Shown here piece after piece: positions 1 through 6,617 of a stretch of 6,780 bases of DNA; position 1 is the stretch's first letter; each line of letters starts with the position of its first letter. The translations under genes and the position numbers were made by a program. This stretch comes from JBMSHD01 sp049416425 (lineage in GTDB: Bacteria; Pseudomonadota; Gammaproteobacteria; Francisellales; Francisellaceae), in contig JBMSHD010000110.1 of assembly GCA_049416425.1 (NCBI GenBank), positions 1 to 6,780 of the forward strand, in the 5' to 3' direction. The notes under the pieces are model-generated. The model was not told the DNA's origin. It was given only the letters and a program-made list of their open reading frames with translations, and searched no databases.

Positions 1-1312
1 TATCAAAATCTGCCTTAGTGGCTCCCATATTGATGGCCACGGCAAAGCCTTGCAGAATTTCATCGACATTATGGCCGATCATATGGCAACCGATAACCTG
101 TTCATTATCGCCTTTGACCACAAGCTTCATGGCGGTTGGCAGTCTGAAACCGGAAATAGCCGCATATAAGGCGGTAAAGTTGGAGGTGTAGATTTTAATC
201 TGATTTTGACCATATTTTGCAATGGCCTGTTTTTCACTTAAGCCTACCGTGCCAATGGGTGGATGCGAAAATACCACGGTAGGAACATAGGTCATGTCAA
301 GTTTCAGGTTCTCTTCACGGTTAAACAGTCGCCTGGAGAGACGTCGACCGGCTGCAATGGCAACTGGTGTCAGCTGTGGGCTGTCGGTGACATCGCCTAA
401 CGCATAGATATGATCAATACTGGTTTGTTGGTAGACATCAACGGCGATTGTGCCATTGGCGTTGACGGTGATATCGGTATTTTGCAGTCCCAGATATTGG
501 GTATTAGGAACACGTCCTGTAGCCCAGATCAGGCAGTCAACATCGTTGATCGTATCGCCATTGTCTAAATGGATAGCCAGTTTATGATGCTCTTTTTTCT
601 CGATGTGGCTAATCTGCGTTTTTGTTCGTGCATCAAGTTGCTGCATCTCAAAACTTTTCATCAGGGTGTCTTTGATCAGCTGATCAAAATCCATCAATGG
701 AGCCTCACGCCGGATTAAAAGCGTGGTATCAGTGCCTAAGGCATGAAAAACCTGAGCGATTTCAACGCCGATATAACCGCCGCCGACAACCACCGCTTTT
801 TTCGGTTGGCTCTCAAGCTCAAAAAAATCATCCGAGGTGATGCCGAGTTCGTGGCCAACAATCTTCTCCGGAATAATTGCTCTCGCTCCGGGGCAGACAT
901 AGATATAATCAGCGCTTATTTCACGACCATCGTCCAATGAGATCGTGTGGTTGTCTTTAAAGCTTCCCCAGGCATTGAAATGAGTGATGGATTGTGCGTC
1001 GAAGAGTTTGTCATAGAATTTATGAATATTAGCGATATAACCATCACGCTTTTGTTTGAGCGTCATCCAGTCGAAATGGTTAACATCGATATCAAAACCA
1101 TAACCGGTGGCATCGTGTTTTAGCATATCGGCGATATGAGCACCGTAATACATGGCCTTTTTAGGCACGCAGCCTCGGTTAACGCAGGTGCCACCTAGTT
1201 CTCTTTTTTCTACGATGGCGACTTTTTTACCAAAACGTGCGGCCTGCACACCGGCGGCGATGCCACCACTACCACCACCGATACAGATGACATCAAAATG
1301 TTGTTTTTTCAT
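1..1312 (-). CDS. gor: Glutathione-disulfide reductase, C-terminus cut off by window edge
   Basis: Cytoplasmic FAD enzyme that reduces glutathione disulfide to glutathione with NADPH. The visible 437 codons align along almost all of E. coli Gor (450 aa), so only about a dozen residues, with the catalytic His-Glu pair, lie outside. Seen: FAD-binding GGGSGG at residues 12-17; redox-active disulfide C43/C48 in GGTCVNRGCVPKK; second dinucleotide motif GGGYIG at 177-182; the GD motif in YALGDVTDSPQLTPVA; and AAGRR, whose first Arg matches the glutathione-contacting Arg of human GR and argues against trypanothione reductase. Odd: the usual ATG motif reads CPGA near 140-143, and the NADPH site has G182 and M207 where E. 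coli has A179 and R204, though R201 (E. coli R198) is kept. The ATG at 1312 is the natural start by comparison with E. coli; no strong Shine-Dalgarno is seen. The last codon is split by the window edge. Family certain; cofactor preference open. Confidence 0.95.
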   Translation of the reverse strand, partial: MKKQHFDVICIGGGSGGIAAGVQAARFGKKVAIVEKRELGGTCVNRGCVPKKAMYYGAHIADMLKHDATGYGFDIDVNHFDWMTLKQKRDGYIANIHKFYDKLFDAQSITHFNAWGSFKDNHTISLDDGREISADYIYVCPGARAIIPEKIVGHELGITSDDFFELESQPKKAVVVGGGYIGVEIAQVFHALGTDTTLLIRREAPLMDFDQLIKDTLMKSFEMQQLDARTKTQISHIEKKEHHKLAIHLDNGDTINDVDCLIWATGRVPNTQYLGLQNTDITVNANGTIAVDVYQQTSIDHIYALGDVTDSPQLTPVAIAAGRRLSRRLFNREENLKLDMTYVPTVVFSHPPIGTVGLSEKQAIAKYGQNQIKIYTSNFTALYAAISGFRLPTAMKLVVKGDNEQVIGCHMIGHNVDEILQGFAVAINMGATKADFD

Positions 1313-1330
1313 GGTTGTTAGATTGTCAGA

Positions 1331-1343
1331 TCATTGGATTATA
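1331..1343 (-). promoter_or_regulatory. Putative -10 region of the gor promoter
   Basis: On the minus strand a perfect TATAAT occupies 1343-1338, which would start transcription near 1331 and give a leader of about 19 nt before the gor ATG. The -35 region is poor: the best hexamer, TCAATA with an 18-bp spacer, matches only half the consensus. The box lies in the 80-bp gap after rep, and no hairpin terminator is seen there, so read-through from rep into gor remains possible. Prediction from sequence only. Confidence 0.4.
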
Positions 1344-1392
1344 TCAGGCAGTATATCGGTTTATTGAATGAAAGGGAAATGGGTGATGCGAC

Positions 1393-3408
1393 CTATTCTT
1401 TGTTAAATCGTTGCTTCAGCATGGCAATATTCGATTTGGCAGAAGTTTTGCGATCTTCTGGCGTGGACTCGGTTTTTCCTGTCCAATTAAGGTCTTCTTC
1501 GGGGAGTTCATCGAGAAAGCGACTTGGTGTCGAGGCAATGCTTTCGCCAAAACGTTTTCGCCTCTTTGTCAGCGTCAGGGTCAGGTTGAGGCGGGCGCGA
1601 GTAATGGCCACATAAGCCAGACGGCGTTCTTCTTCGATATCACCGTCGTCAATGCATTGCTGGTGTGGAATAATGCCGTCTTCGACTCCCATCATATAGA
1701 CATTTGGGTACTCCAGCCCTTTGGCGGCATGAACAGTCAGAATCTGGACTTTTTCGTCGTCTTTCTGTTCTTTATCACGATCGATAATATCCAAAAGAAG
1801 CAGTCGGTTAATGGTGGCGGCAAAATCAAGTGCCTCGTTTTTTTCAGTATCTGGTTTCTCACAGATCCAGCCGATGAGATCAAAGATATTCTGATATTTC
1901 TTCTCGGCCTGCTTTATTGAGCCAGAATTGTCAATCAACCATTGGCGATAGTTGATGCTCTCGATAATTTCAGTCAGCGTCTGTTTCATCTTCTTGTCAT
2001 CAGATTTATGAATTGCATTTTGGCATTTCTCGATAAAATGGTGAAACTCAAGCAACTTTGTCATCGCCGATTCATTTATTTCATGCTTAAGACCAAGCTC
2101 AGTGATGGCGAGATATAACGGAATATGGCGCCTTTGAGCATAGTGACCGAGTCGCTCCAGAGTCGCTGCGCCTATCTCACGTTTTGGGGTGTTGACGATG
2201 CGCAGAAAGGCTCGATCATCCTCGAGGTTGGTAATAAGCTTGAAATAAGCCAGTATATCTTTGATTTCAGCTTTGGCAAAAAAAGAGCTGCCACCGCTGA
2301 TGGCATAAGGAATTTTATAGAGCTGAAAATAACGCTCCAGCAGATAGGATTGATGATTGCTTCTGATTAAAACAGCGTAATGTTTAAAATGACCCTGGTT
2401 TTTGAGCTTGTGATTGATGATATCACTGGCGATGCGGATGGCTTCATCGTCTTCATTTTTGGTCATGATCACGCGAATGGGATCACCATAGGCATGAGTC
2501 GACCACAGTTTTTTATCAAACAGGTGCGGATTGTTACGGATTAAGGTGTTGGCAGCGTGGAGAATGCGGCCGGTGGAGCGATAGTTCTGTTCAAGCTTGA
2601 TGACAACAAGATCGGGATAGTCTTTCTTAAGGTGATGGAGATTCTCAACACGCGCTCCACGCCAGGCATAGATAGACTGGTCGTCATCACCGACGACGGT
2701 AAACTGCTCTCTTTTGCCTACCAGCTGCCGCATCAGCTGATATTGACTCTCATTGGTATCCTGGTATTCATCGATAAGAATATAGCGAAAACGGTGCTGC
2801 CAGTTTTGTCTGACGTCTTCGTCCTGTGCTAACAACTGCGTAGGCAGTAAAATTAAATCGTCAAAATCAACGGCGTTATAGGCTTTTAAGTATTTTTGAT
2901 AAAGATGATAGACCTCCAACGCTCTCTTCGCCTCTTTATCATGACTGTCAAGCTTCACAAGCTCAGGGGTTAAAAGATTGTTTTTCCATAGCGAAATATT
3001 GTGTTTTATCTGGCGAGCAGATTCTTTTGTTGCCTGGTAGGCATCATAGGCGATATCATGAATCAACGTGATAGAGTCGCTCTCATCAAACAGCGTGAAA
3101 TTCGCCTTAAATCCGAGTTTCTTATATTCTCTTTTGATAATATTGAGTCCCAGCGTGTGAAATGTGGAAATGACAAGACCTTTGCTATCGCTAAGCTTTT
3201 GAGCAAGGCGGCTTTTCATCTCGCGTGCGGCTTTGTTGGTAAAAGTCACCGCCAATATTTGAGCGGGCTTGTAGCCGCAGGAGCTAATGAGATAGGCAAC
3301 TTTTTCGGTGATCACCGAGGTTTTGCCACTGCCGGCACCGGCTAAGACTAAAAGCGGACCGTTTATAAATCTGACTGCTTGCAGTTGCTGTGGATTTAGC
3401 TGGTGCAT
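1393..3408 (-). CDS. rep: ATP-dependent DNA helicase Rep (superfamily 1A, UvrD/PcrA-like)
   Basis: Rep is a 3'-5' single-stranded DNA translocase and helicase. In E. coli it travels with the replisome through DnaB, clears DNA-bound proteins such as RNA polymerase, and helps restart stalled forks. The protein has 671 aa against 673 in E. coli and aligns from end to end. Motifs in order: Q motif LNPQQ (4-8); Walker A AGAGSGKT (23-30, K29); Ia AVTFTNKAAREM (53-64); Ib STFHTL (81-86); Walker B DEYQDTN (213-219); III VVGDDDQSIYAWRGA (238-252); IV LEQNYRS (272-278); V HAAKGLE (560-566); VI EEERRLAYVAITRA (592-605). All catalytic residues are present. Rep is preferred to UvrD because of length, the opening MxxLNPQQ, phrases such as FLRIVNTPKREIG, and a C-terminal tail (SNIAMLK) matching the E. 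coli Rep end, the DnaB-contacting part. The ATG at 3408 gives the family N-terminus; its ribosome site is weak. The stop is TAG. Confidence 0.97.
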   Translation of the reverse strand: MHQLNPQQLQAVRFINGPLLVLAGAGSGKTSVITEKVAYLISSCGYKPAQILAVTFTNKAAREMKSRLAQKLSDSKGLVISTFHTLGLNIIKREYKKLGFKANFTLFDESDSITLIHDIAYDAYQATKESARQIKHNISLWKNNLLTPELVKLDSHDKEAKRALEVYHLYQKYLKAYNAVDFDDLILLPTQLLAQDEDVRQNWQHRFRYILIDEYQDTNESQYQLMRQLVGKREQFTVVGDDDQSIYAWRGARVENLHHLKKDYPDLVVIKLEQNYRSTGRILHAANTLIRNNPHLFDKKLWSTHAYGDPIRVIMTKNEDDEAIRIASDIINHKLKNQGHFKHYAVLIRSNHQSYLLERYFQLYKIPYAISGGSSFFAKAEIKDILAYFKLITNLEDDRAFLRIVNTPKREIGAATLERLGHYAQRRHIPLYLAITELGLKHEINESAMTKLLEFHHFIEKCQNAIHKSDDKKMKQTLTEIIESINYRQWLIDNSGSIKQAEKKYQNIFDLIGWICEKPDTEKNEALDFAATINRLLLLDIIDRDKEQKDDEKVQILTVHAAKGLEYPNVYMMGVEDGIIPHQQCIDDGDIEEERRLAYVAITRARLNLTLTLTKRRKRFGESIASTPSRFLDELPEEDLNWTGKTESTPEDRKTSAKSNIAMLKQRFNKE

Positions 3409-3444
3409 GAGCGAATCTTATACTTTTAAAAATAAAGAAGGCGT

Positions 3445-3473
3445 ATTTTATAATACTTGGGCACGGAGGTAAA
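3445..3473 (-). promoter_or_regulatory. Putative sigma70 promoter of rep
   Basis: On the minus strand TTTACC (3473-3468) is followed after 17 bp by TAAAAT (3450-3445), matching the -35 and -10 consensus at 4/6 and 5/6 positions. Transcription would start near 3438, about 30 nt before the rep ATG. It lies downstream of the hexR terminator, so rep would be transcribed independently of hexR. A second AT-rich box (TATAAG) closer to the ATG lacks a good -35. Confidence 0.45.
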
Positions 3474-3490
3474 TAGAGTTGAAAAAGGTC

Positions 3491-3516
3491 AAAAAGACAG
3501 TATGATAAGCCTGTCT
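3491..3516 (-). terminator. Intrinsic terminator after hexR
   Basis: Reading the minus strand just past the hexR stop, AGACAG (3516-3511) and CTGTCT (3500-3495) form a perfect 6-bp stem around a 10-nt loop, followed by a run of five T (3495-3491, overlapping the stem's last base). The stem is short and only half GC, so efficiency is uncertain, but the position, immediately after the stop codon and before the rep promoter, fits a terminator that separates hexR from rep. Confidence 0.55.
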
Positions 3517-3517
3517 G

Positions 3518-4381
3518 TTAAATGATGCTGTATTGCTGTTTTAGATCGATAAGCGCGGTTTTGGTCTTTTGCAGTCTATTTTGAGCGGTGTCAACATTGA
3601 GGCGAGCGTAGTTATAGACCAGAAAGTCAATAATCGTCAGCTGCTTTAGGCGATGTGCCATGGGTACAAACAGACCGGTATCGACTTGTTTCTTAATATT
3701 GAGCCGGGCATTGGCGGTCTGATCAACGGCGGAGCCTGGATTGGTGATACTGATGACTTTGGCGCCATTGGATCTGGCTAATTTGCACAGGCTGATAAGT
3801 GCTTCTGACTTGCCGCTGTTGGAGATGGCAATCATGGCATCTCCTGGTTGCAATGAGCCGACAGCCATGGCTGACATATGCATATCAGGGTGATACTCAA
3901 CCTTACTCATGATACGAAAGAGTTTATGAAAACCATCAAAGGCCGTACAGTTGGAAGCGCCAAATCCACAGACGACGACTTTATTAGCCTCGATCAGGAT
4001 GTTGCTGGCATGTTCCAGCTCTTCACTTTTGATTTCACGGTCGATACTGGAGAGTGAGGCTCGGGCATATTGTGCTACTTTGCTTTTAACGGCTTCTGTG
4101 GTGTCATCGACCTTGATATCGATGGATTCGCTGATTTGCCCTAAAGCCAGATCTTCGGCAAAGCGAATTTTAAATTCCTGATAACCTTTGCAGCCTACAG
4201 CGCGACAGAATCTAACGACGGTCGGTTCGCTGACGCCAACATTTTGTGCGATGGTGGTGATATTCAATGAAGTTGTTTCACCGGCATGATCTAAAATCCA
4301 GTTTGCAACTTTCTGTTCGGATTTGCGTAGCTTAAATTCACCATTTTGTAATTTTTCTAAAATTGAATCACTGTGTTTCAT
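3518..4381 (-). CDS. hexR: MurR/RpiR-family transcriptional regulator, HexR-type
   Basis: Cytoplasmic DNA-binding regulator. HexR proteins repress Entner-Doudoroff and glucose genes (zwf, pgl, edd, eda, glk, gap) and release DNA on binding KDPG. Numbered from the ATG at 4381 (287 aa): N-terminal HTH_6 domain about 1-80, with recognition region SEPTVVRFCR; R57 and R60 match the two arginines reported as essential for DNA binding in Pseudomonas putida HexR. A SIS sugar-phosphate domain spans about 122-255, with GFGAS (S143) and ISNSGKSE (S187), matching the two effector-binding serines reported in P. putida. Start: the ATG at 4387 lies 2 nt from AAGGG, too close, while the ATG at 4381 lies 8 nt away, so 4381 is preferred. 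Divergent from sbcB, followed by its own terminator, and preceded by an inverted repeat likely used for autoregulation. No Entner-Doudoroff gene is within the window, so the target set is inferred. HexR is favoured over other RpiR members by these residues. Confidence 0.9.
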   Translation of the reverse strand: MKHSDSILEKLQNGEFKLRKSEQKVANWILDHAGETTSLNITTIAQNVGVSEPTVVRFCRAVGCKGYQEFKIRFAEDLALGQISESIDIKVDDTTEAVKSKVAQYARASLSSIDREIKSEELEHASNILIEANKVVVCGFGASNCTAFDGFHKLFRIMSKVEYHPDMHMSAMAVGSLQPGDAMIAISNSGKSEALISLCKLARSNGAKVISITNPGSAVDQTANARLNIKKQVDTGLFVPMAHRLKQLTIIDFLVYNYARLNVDTAQNRLQKTKTALIDLKQQYSII

Positions 4382-4411
4382 TATCATAACCCTTAGTGTT
4401 TACTTGTGTTT

Positions 4412-4439
4412 ATTATCTCTATGAATGGCGGTTTTTCAG
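4412..4439 (-). promoter_or_regulatory. Putative sigma70 promoter of hexR
   Basis: On the minus strand CTGAAA (4439-4434, 4/6 to TTGACA) and GATAAT (4417-4412, 5/6 to TATAAT) are separated by 16 bp. Transcription would start near 4405, about 24 nt before the preferred hexR ATG and including its AAGGG ribosome site. An inverted repeat abuts the -35 box on its upstream side. Confidence 0.4.
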
Positions 4440-4459
4440 TTTTGTTGCCGCAAACAAAA
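4440..4459. promoter_or_regulatory. Inverted repeat beside the hexR -35 box, candidate HexR operator
   Basis: TTTTGTTGCCGCAAACAAAA has 7-bp perfect arms (TTTTGTT/AACAAAA) around 6 bp. Inside it, TTGT (4442-4445) and ACAA (4454-4457) are 8 bp apart, fitting the TTGT-N7/8-ACAA operator described for P. putida HexR. It touches the predicted hexR -35 box, where bound repressor would hinder RNA polymerase, so autoregulation is the natural reading. The palindrome is seen; identity of the binding protein is inferred. Confidence 0.45.
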
Positions 4460-4489
4460 GACGAGCATAGTATCTGATCTTTTGATTAA

Positions 4490-4500
4490 AGACCAGGTCT
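4490..4500. repeat. Short palindrome AGACCAGGTCT
   Basis: Perfect 5-bp arms around one A in the middle of the hexR-sbcB intergenic region. One arm sequence recurs in opposite orientation: AGACCA here is complementary to TGGTCT at 4557-4562. No known regulator motif is recognised, and at this length it could be chance. Confidence 0.2.
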
Positions 4501-4540
4501 ATTTGCAAAATAATTTCAAAACCAACCAATTATCAACCTA

Positions 4541-4550
4541 ATACATGTAT
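4541..4550. repeat. Self-complementary 10-mer ATACATGTAT
   Basis: A perfect even palindrome in the AT-rich centre of the hexR-sbcB intergenic region, about 33 bp upstream of the 19-bp palindrome. It could be a small protein-binding site or chance in AT-rich sequence; no family assignment is made. Confidence 0.2.
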
Positions 4551-4583
4551 AAATTATGGTCTTGTCATTATCGACTCTGTGAA

Positions 4584-4602
4584 TTGTAGTAACTTACTAC
4601 AA
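4584..4602. promoter_or_regulatory. Perfect 19-bp operator-like palindrome upstream of sbcB
   Basis: TTGTAGTAACTTACTACAA is a perfect inverted repeat with 9-bp arms around a single central C (4593). It ends 2 bp before the predicted sbcB -35 box and about 200 bp upstream of hexR. The outer TTGTARt/aYTACAA edges resemble the HexR consensus described in Shewanella and relatives (TTGTAAT-WWW-ATTACAA), but the half-sites are 2 bp further apart, so HexR binding is possible rather than shown. It does not match a LexA box. Confidence 0.5.
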
Positions 4603-4604
4603 AC

Positions 4605-4634
4605 TTGCAATAGTGTGACGAGCATTTTTATGAT
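4605..4634 (+). promoter_or_regulatory. Putative sigma70 promoter of sbcB
   Basis: TTGCAA (4605-4610, 4/6) and TATGAT (4629-4634, 5/6) are separated by 18 bp. Transcription would begin near 4641, leaving a leader of about 14 nt to the ATG at 4655 or about 41 nt to the in-frame ATG at 4682. A second TATGAT at 4653-4658 overlaps the first ATG but has no good -35. The 19-bp palindrome lies directly upstream. Confidence 0.4.
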
Positions 4635-4654
4635 TTTCCTGTTAAACTGCGCTT

Positions 4655-6106
4655 ATGATTGATGTGCATCAAACCCTGAAGATGAGCAGTACAACCCTTT
4701 TATTTTATGACCTTGAGACCTCTGGCATCGATAAATGTTTTGATCAGGTGATGCAGTTTGCCGCCATCAGAACGGATCTGGCTTTCAATGAAATTGAGCG
4801 ACATAATATATTAATTAAATTAAACCCCGATACGATTCCCTCTCCTGATGCGATGATTACGCATCATATCGATATTGCTGCAGCCAATCAGGGCATGAGT
4901 GAATATGAGGCTATTCTGTTGATCCATGAAATTATAAACACAGCAGGAACAATCAGCATTGGTTATAATACATTGAATTTTGATGATGAGTTTCTGCGTT
5001 TTATGTTTTATAAGAACCTGCTTCCTCCTTACGATCATCAATATAAAAATAACTGTCGGCGTGCTGATTTATATCCCATGGCAGCCTGTTATTATCTTTT
5101 TGATGAAACGGTGTTGCGCTGGCCTGTCAATGGGGATGGTAAGGTTTCTCTGAAGCTTGAGGCGATAAACATCGAAAATATCCTGTATGAGGGAGGCAGG
5201 GCACATGATGCACTGACGGATGTACTGGTCTGTGTGGCATTGGCGCGTCGTTTTCATCGGCATAATCCAAAGATGTGGCACTATCTGTTGTCGCGCTTTG
5301 ATAAGCTTGAAGATCAAAAATTGCTATCACAGTGTGATGAGGGGCTTACTGTTGATGATGAGATTTATAAGCAGGCTCTGGCTATCAGTGGCAGCTTTGG
5401 ATCGACCGATGGTTTCATGATTCCGGTATTAAACCTGGGACAGCATTGGCATTATAAAAATCAATGGTGTTTCTTGCGTCTTGATCAGCCTGATTTAAGT
5501 CAGATCCGATCACCCGATGAATTAAGCTCGGTATGGACGATCAGTAAGAAATGGGGCGATTTACCTGTGATGTTGCCGGTAAAACAGCGATTTTTGGAGA
5601 AATTTGGTAATAGTCGTCTGGATCAAATTAAGATAAATAAGAGCTGGCTTAGGCAAAATCCGATTCTTTTTGAGCGATTAAAAACGCAGACTCTGGATTA
5701 TAAGTATCCACTCGTTGAGGGTGTCGATGTCGATGCGGCTTTGTATCTGTCTGGTTTTATGTCGCCCGAAGCCTCTTCACTGGCACGACGCTTTCATCAA
5801 GCAGAAGGAGCGGGAAAAGCGGCGGTGATTCCGCGAATGAATGAAGCCATGCGACAGCGTGCGATACGCATGCTTGGTCGGTGGGATATTGAACTTTTAT
5901 CGACAGTTGATCGCCGATATTTCGACGATTATATTAAGCGGGTACGTAGCTCGTGTGAGAGCGAGCTGCCAATCGATTTTAAAGGTAATCGCAGGCTATC
6001 GATTCAAAAAGTCTGTGTGCGAATTGCCGAGTTGAGACAGCAGGGTAATCTGAGCGACAGTCAGAGGTCATTGTTGGATGAGCTTCACGTGTATCTGTCA
6101 TGTTAA
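4655..6106 (+). CDS. sbcB: Exodeoxyribonuclease I (ExoI)
   Basis: ExoI degrades single-stranded DNA from the 3' end, works with SSB, and acts in mismatch repair and in trimming recombination ends. The 483-aa protein compares with 475 aa in E. coli. N-terminal DEDDh exonuclease domain: D19 and E21 in FYDLETSG, D110 in GYNTLNFDDE, H184 and D189 in AHDALTDV, all matching E. coli D15, E17, D108, H181 and D186. An SH3-like domain follows (from about ALAISGSFGS, 246, to LPVK), then the helical C-terminal domain with LYLSGFMS. Odd: between LPVK and the next helix the E. coli segment with HINKCP is absent and the stretch is about 9 residues shorter. Start: 4655 gives 18 residues before the first catalytic Asp and the ATG at 4682 gives 9; E. 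coli has 14, and neither has a clear ribosome site, so the start is unsure. It is divergent from hexR and converges on smg with only 20 bp between stop codons. Confidence 0.93.
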   Translation: MIDVHQTLKMSSTTLLFYDLETSGIDKCFDQVMQFAAIRTDLAFNEIERHNILIKLNPDTIPSPDAMITHHIDIAAANQGMSEYEAILLIHEIINTAGTISIGYNTLNFDDEFLRFMFYKNLLPPYDHQYKNNCRRADLYPMAACYYLFDETVLRWPVNGDGKVSLKLEAINIENILYEGGRAHDALTDVLVCVALARRFHRHNPKMWHYLLSRFDKLEDQKLLSQCDEGLTVDDEIYKQALAISGSFGSTDGFMIPVLNLGQHWHYKNQWCFLRLDQPDLSQIRSPDELSSVWTISKKWGDLPVMLPVKQRFLEKFGNSRLDQIKINKSWLRQNPILFERLKTQTLDYKYPLVEGVDVDAALYLSGFMSPEASSLARRFHQAEGAGKAAVIPRMNEAMRQRAIRMLGRWDIELLSTVDRRYFDDYIKRVRSSCESELPIDFKGNRRLSIQKVCVRIAELRQQGNLSDSQRSLLDELHVYLSC

Positions 6107-6126
6107 TACCTTGCCTCAGGCACCAT

Positions 6127-6594
6127 TTAGTGGCGAGTTGTGTTTACGAGACTTGTTTTTTGGTCAAAATGGGTTTCTGTCAGGGTCTGATTGACCAGAG
6201 TCATATCCAGGATCCATTGCAGCTGATATTCGGAGATAGGCGAGTGATTGAGCGCCATGCATTGGCTTAAGACAAATTCAAATTCAGCCGGGGTTATGGC
6301 ATGATCATCTAGCAGTTGTCTCAATGCTGCCAAAGCGGGTTGGGAAATGGTGTTGCATTCCTCATCACTGTAAATGCGTATGCAGTTTTCGCTGTATTCA
6401 AATTGAGTCAGATCGGTTGTGACAAAGGCATCCAGCCAGTTTAAAGCCTGTTCAATGCATTGGCGATCGAGACCAATTCTTCTTAAGGCATCAAAAAGCA
6501 TATCCGAATCAGTCATCATAGGTTGGTCATAGTCGCTCTCTGAGTCATCGAACAGGTGCATCAGCAATTGTAATAAATTAGGGTTATTCATCAT
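6127..6594 (-). CDS. smg: Smg family protein (DUF494)
   Basis: Smg is a small cytoplasmic protein widespread in gamma- and betaproteobacteria, nearly always next to dprA; its biochemical role is not established. Recognised from LLQLLMHLFD at the N-terminus (E. coli Smg begins MFDVLMYLFE), the IRIYSDEEC motif (E. coli MRIYTPEEC), and the C-terminal LQWILDMTLVNQ (E. coli LKWVILMVLFNI). The 155 aa compare with 157 in E. coli. The protein is acidic, lacks membrane segments and signal peptide, and the middle (about 23-75) is poorly conserved. An upstream TTG at 6603 is in frame, but the first ATG at 6594 places the family N-terminus correctly; a second ATG follows at once (6591) and the ribosome site is weak. 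It begins 23 bp after the dprA stop, so co-transcription with dprA is expected. Its 3' end faces sbcB, where a topA-like gene sometimes follows in other genomes. Confidence 0.88.
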   Translation of the reverse strand: MMNNPNLLQLLMHLFDDSESDYDQPMMTDSDMLFDALRRIGLDRQCIEQALNWLDAFVTTDLTQFEYSENCIRIYSDEECNTISQPALAALRQLLDDHAITPAEFEFVLSQCMALNHSPISEYQLQWILDMTLVNQTLTETHFDQKTSLVNTTRH

Positions 6595-6617
6595 GCAGCC
6601 CAAAAGGTTTATTGTAT

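Noticed and set aside
743..940. Plus-strand open frame inside gor, and similar ones at 1152-1920 and 2125-3345 inside gor and rep
   Set aside because: Shadows of the minus-strand genes: no recognisable family, no ribosome sites, and the opposite strand encodes conserved proteins throughout.
1..1312. Trypanothione or mycothione reductase, or dihydrolipoamide dehydrogenase
   Set aside because: The AAGRR motif and end-to-end similarity to E. coli Gor favour glutathione reductase; trypanothione reductase lacks that Arg.
1393..3408. UvrD (helicase II) instead of Rep
   Set aside because: Length, N-terminal sequence, FLRIVNTPKREIG and the C-terminal tail match Rep better; UvrD is longer, with a different C-terminus.
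4820..5330. Minus-strand open frames inside sbcB
   Set aside because: They overlap the conserved exonuclease domain on the other strand and show no family resemblance.
6112..6122. Small hairpin TGCC-TCA-GGCA between the sbcB and smg stop codons as a shared terminator
   Set aside because: Only a 4-bp stem with a 3-nt loop and no T-run on either strand; too weak to call.
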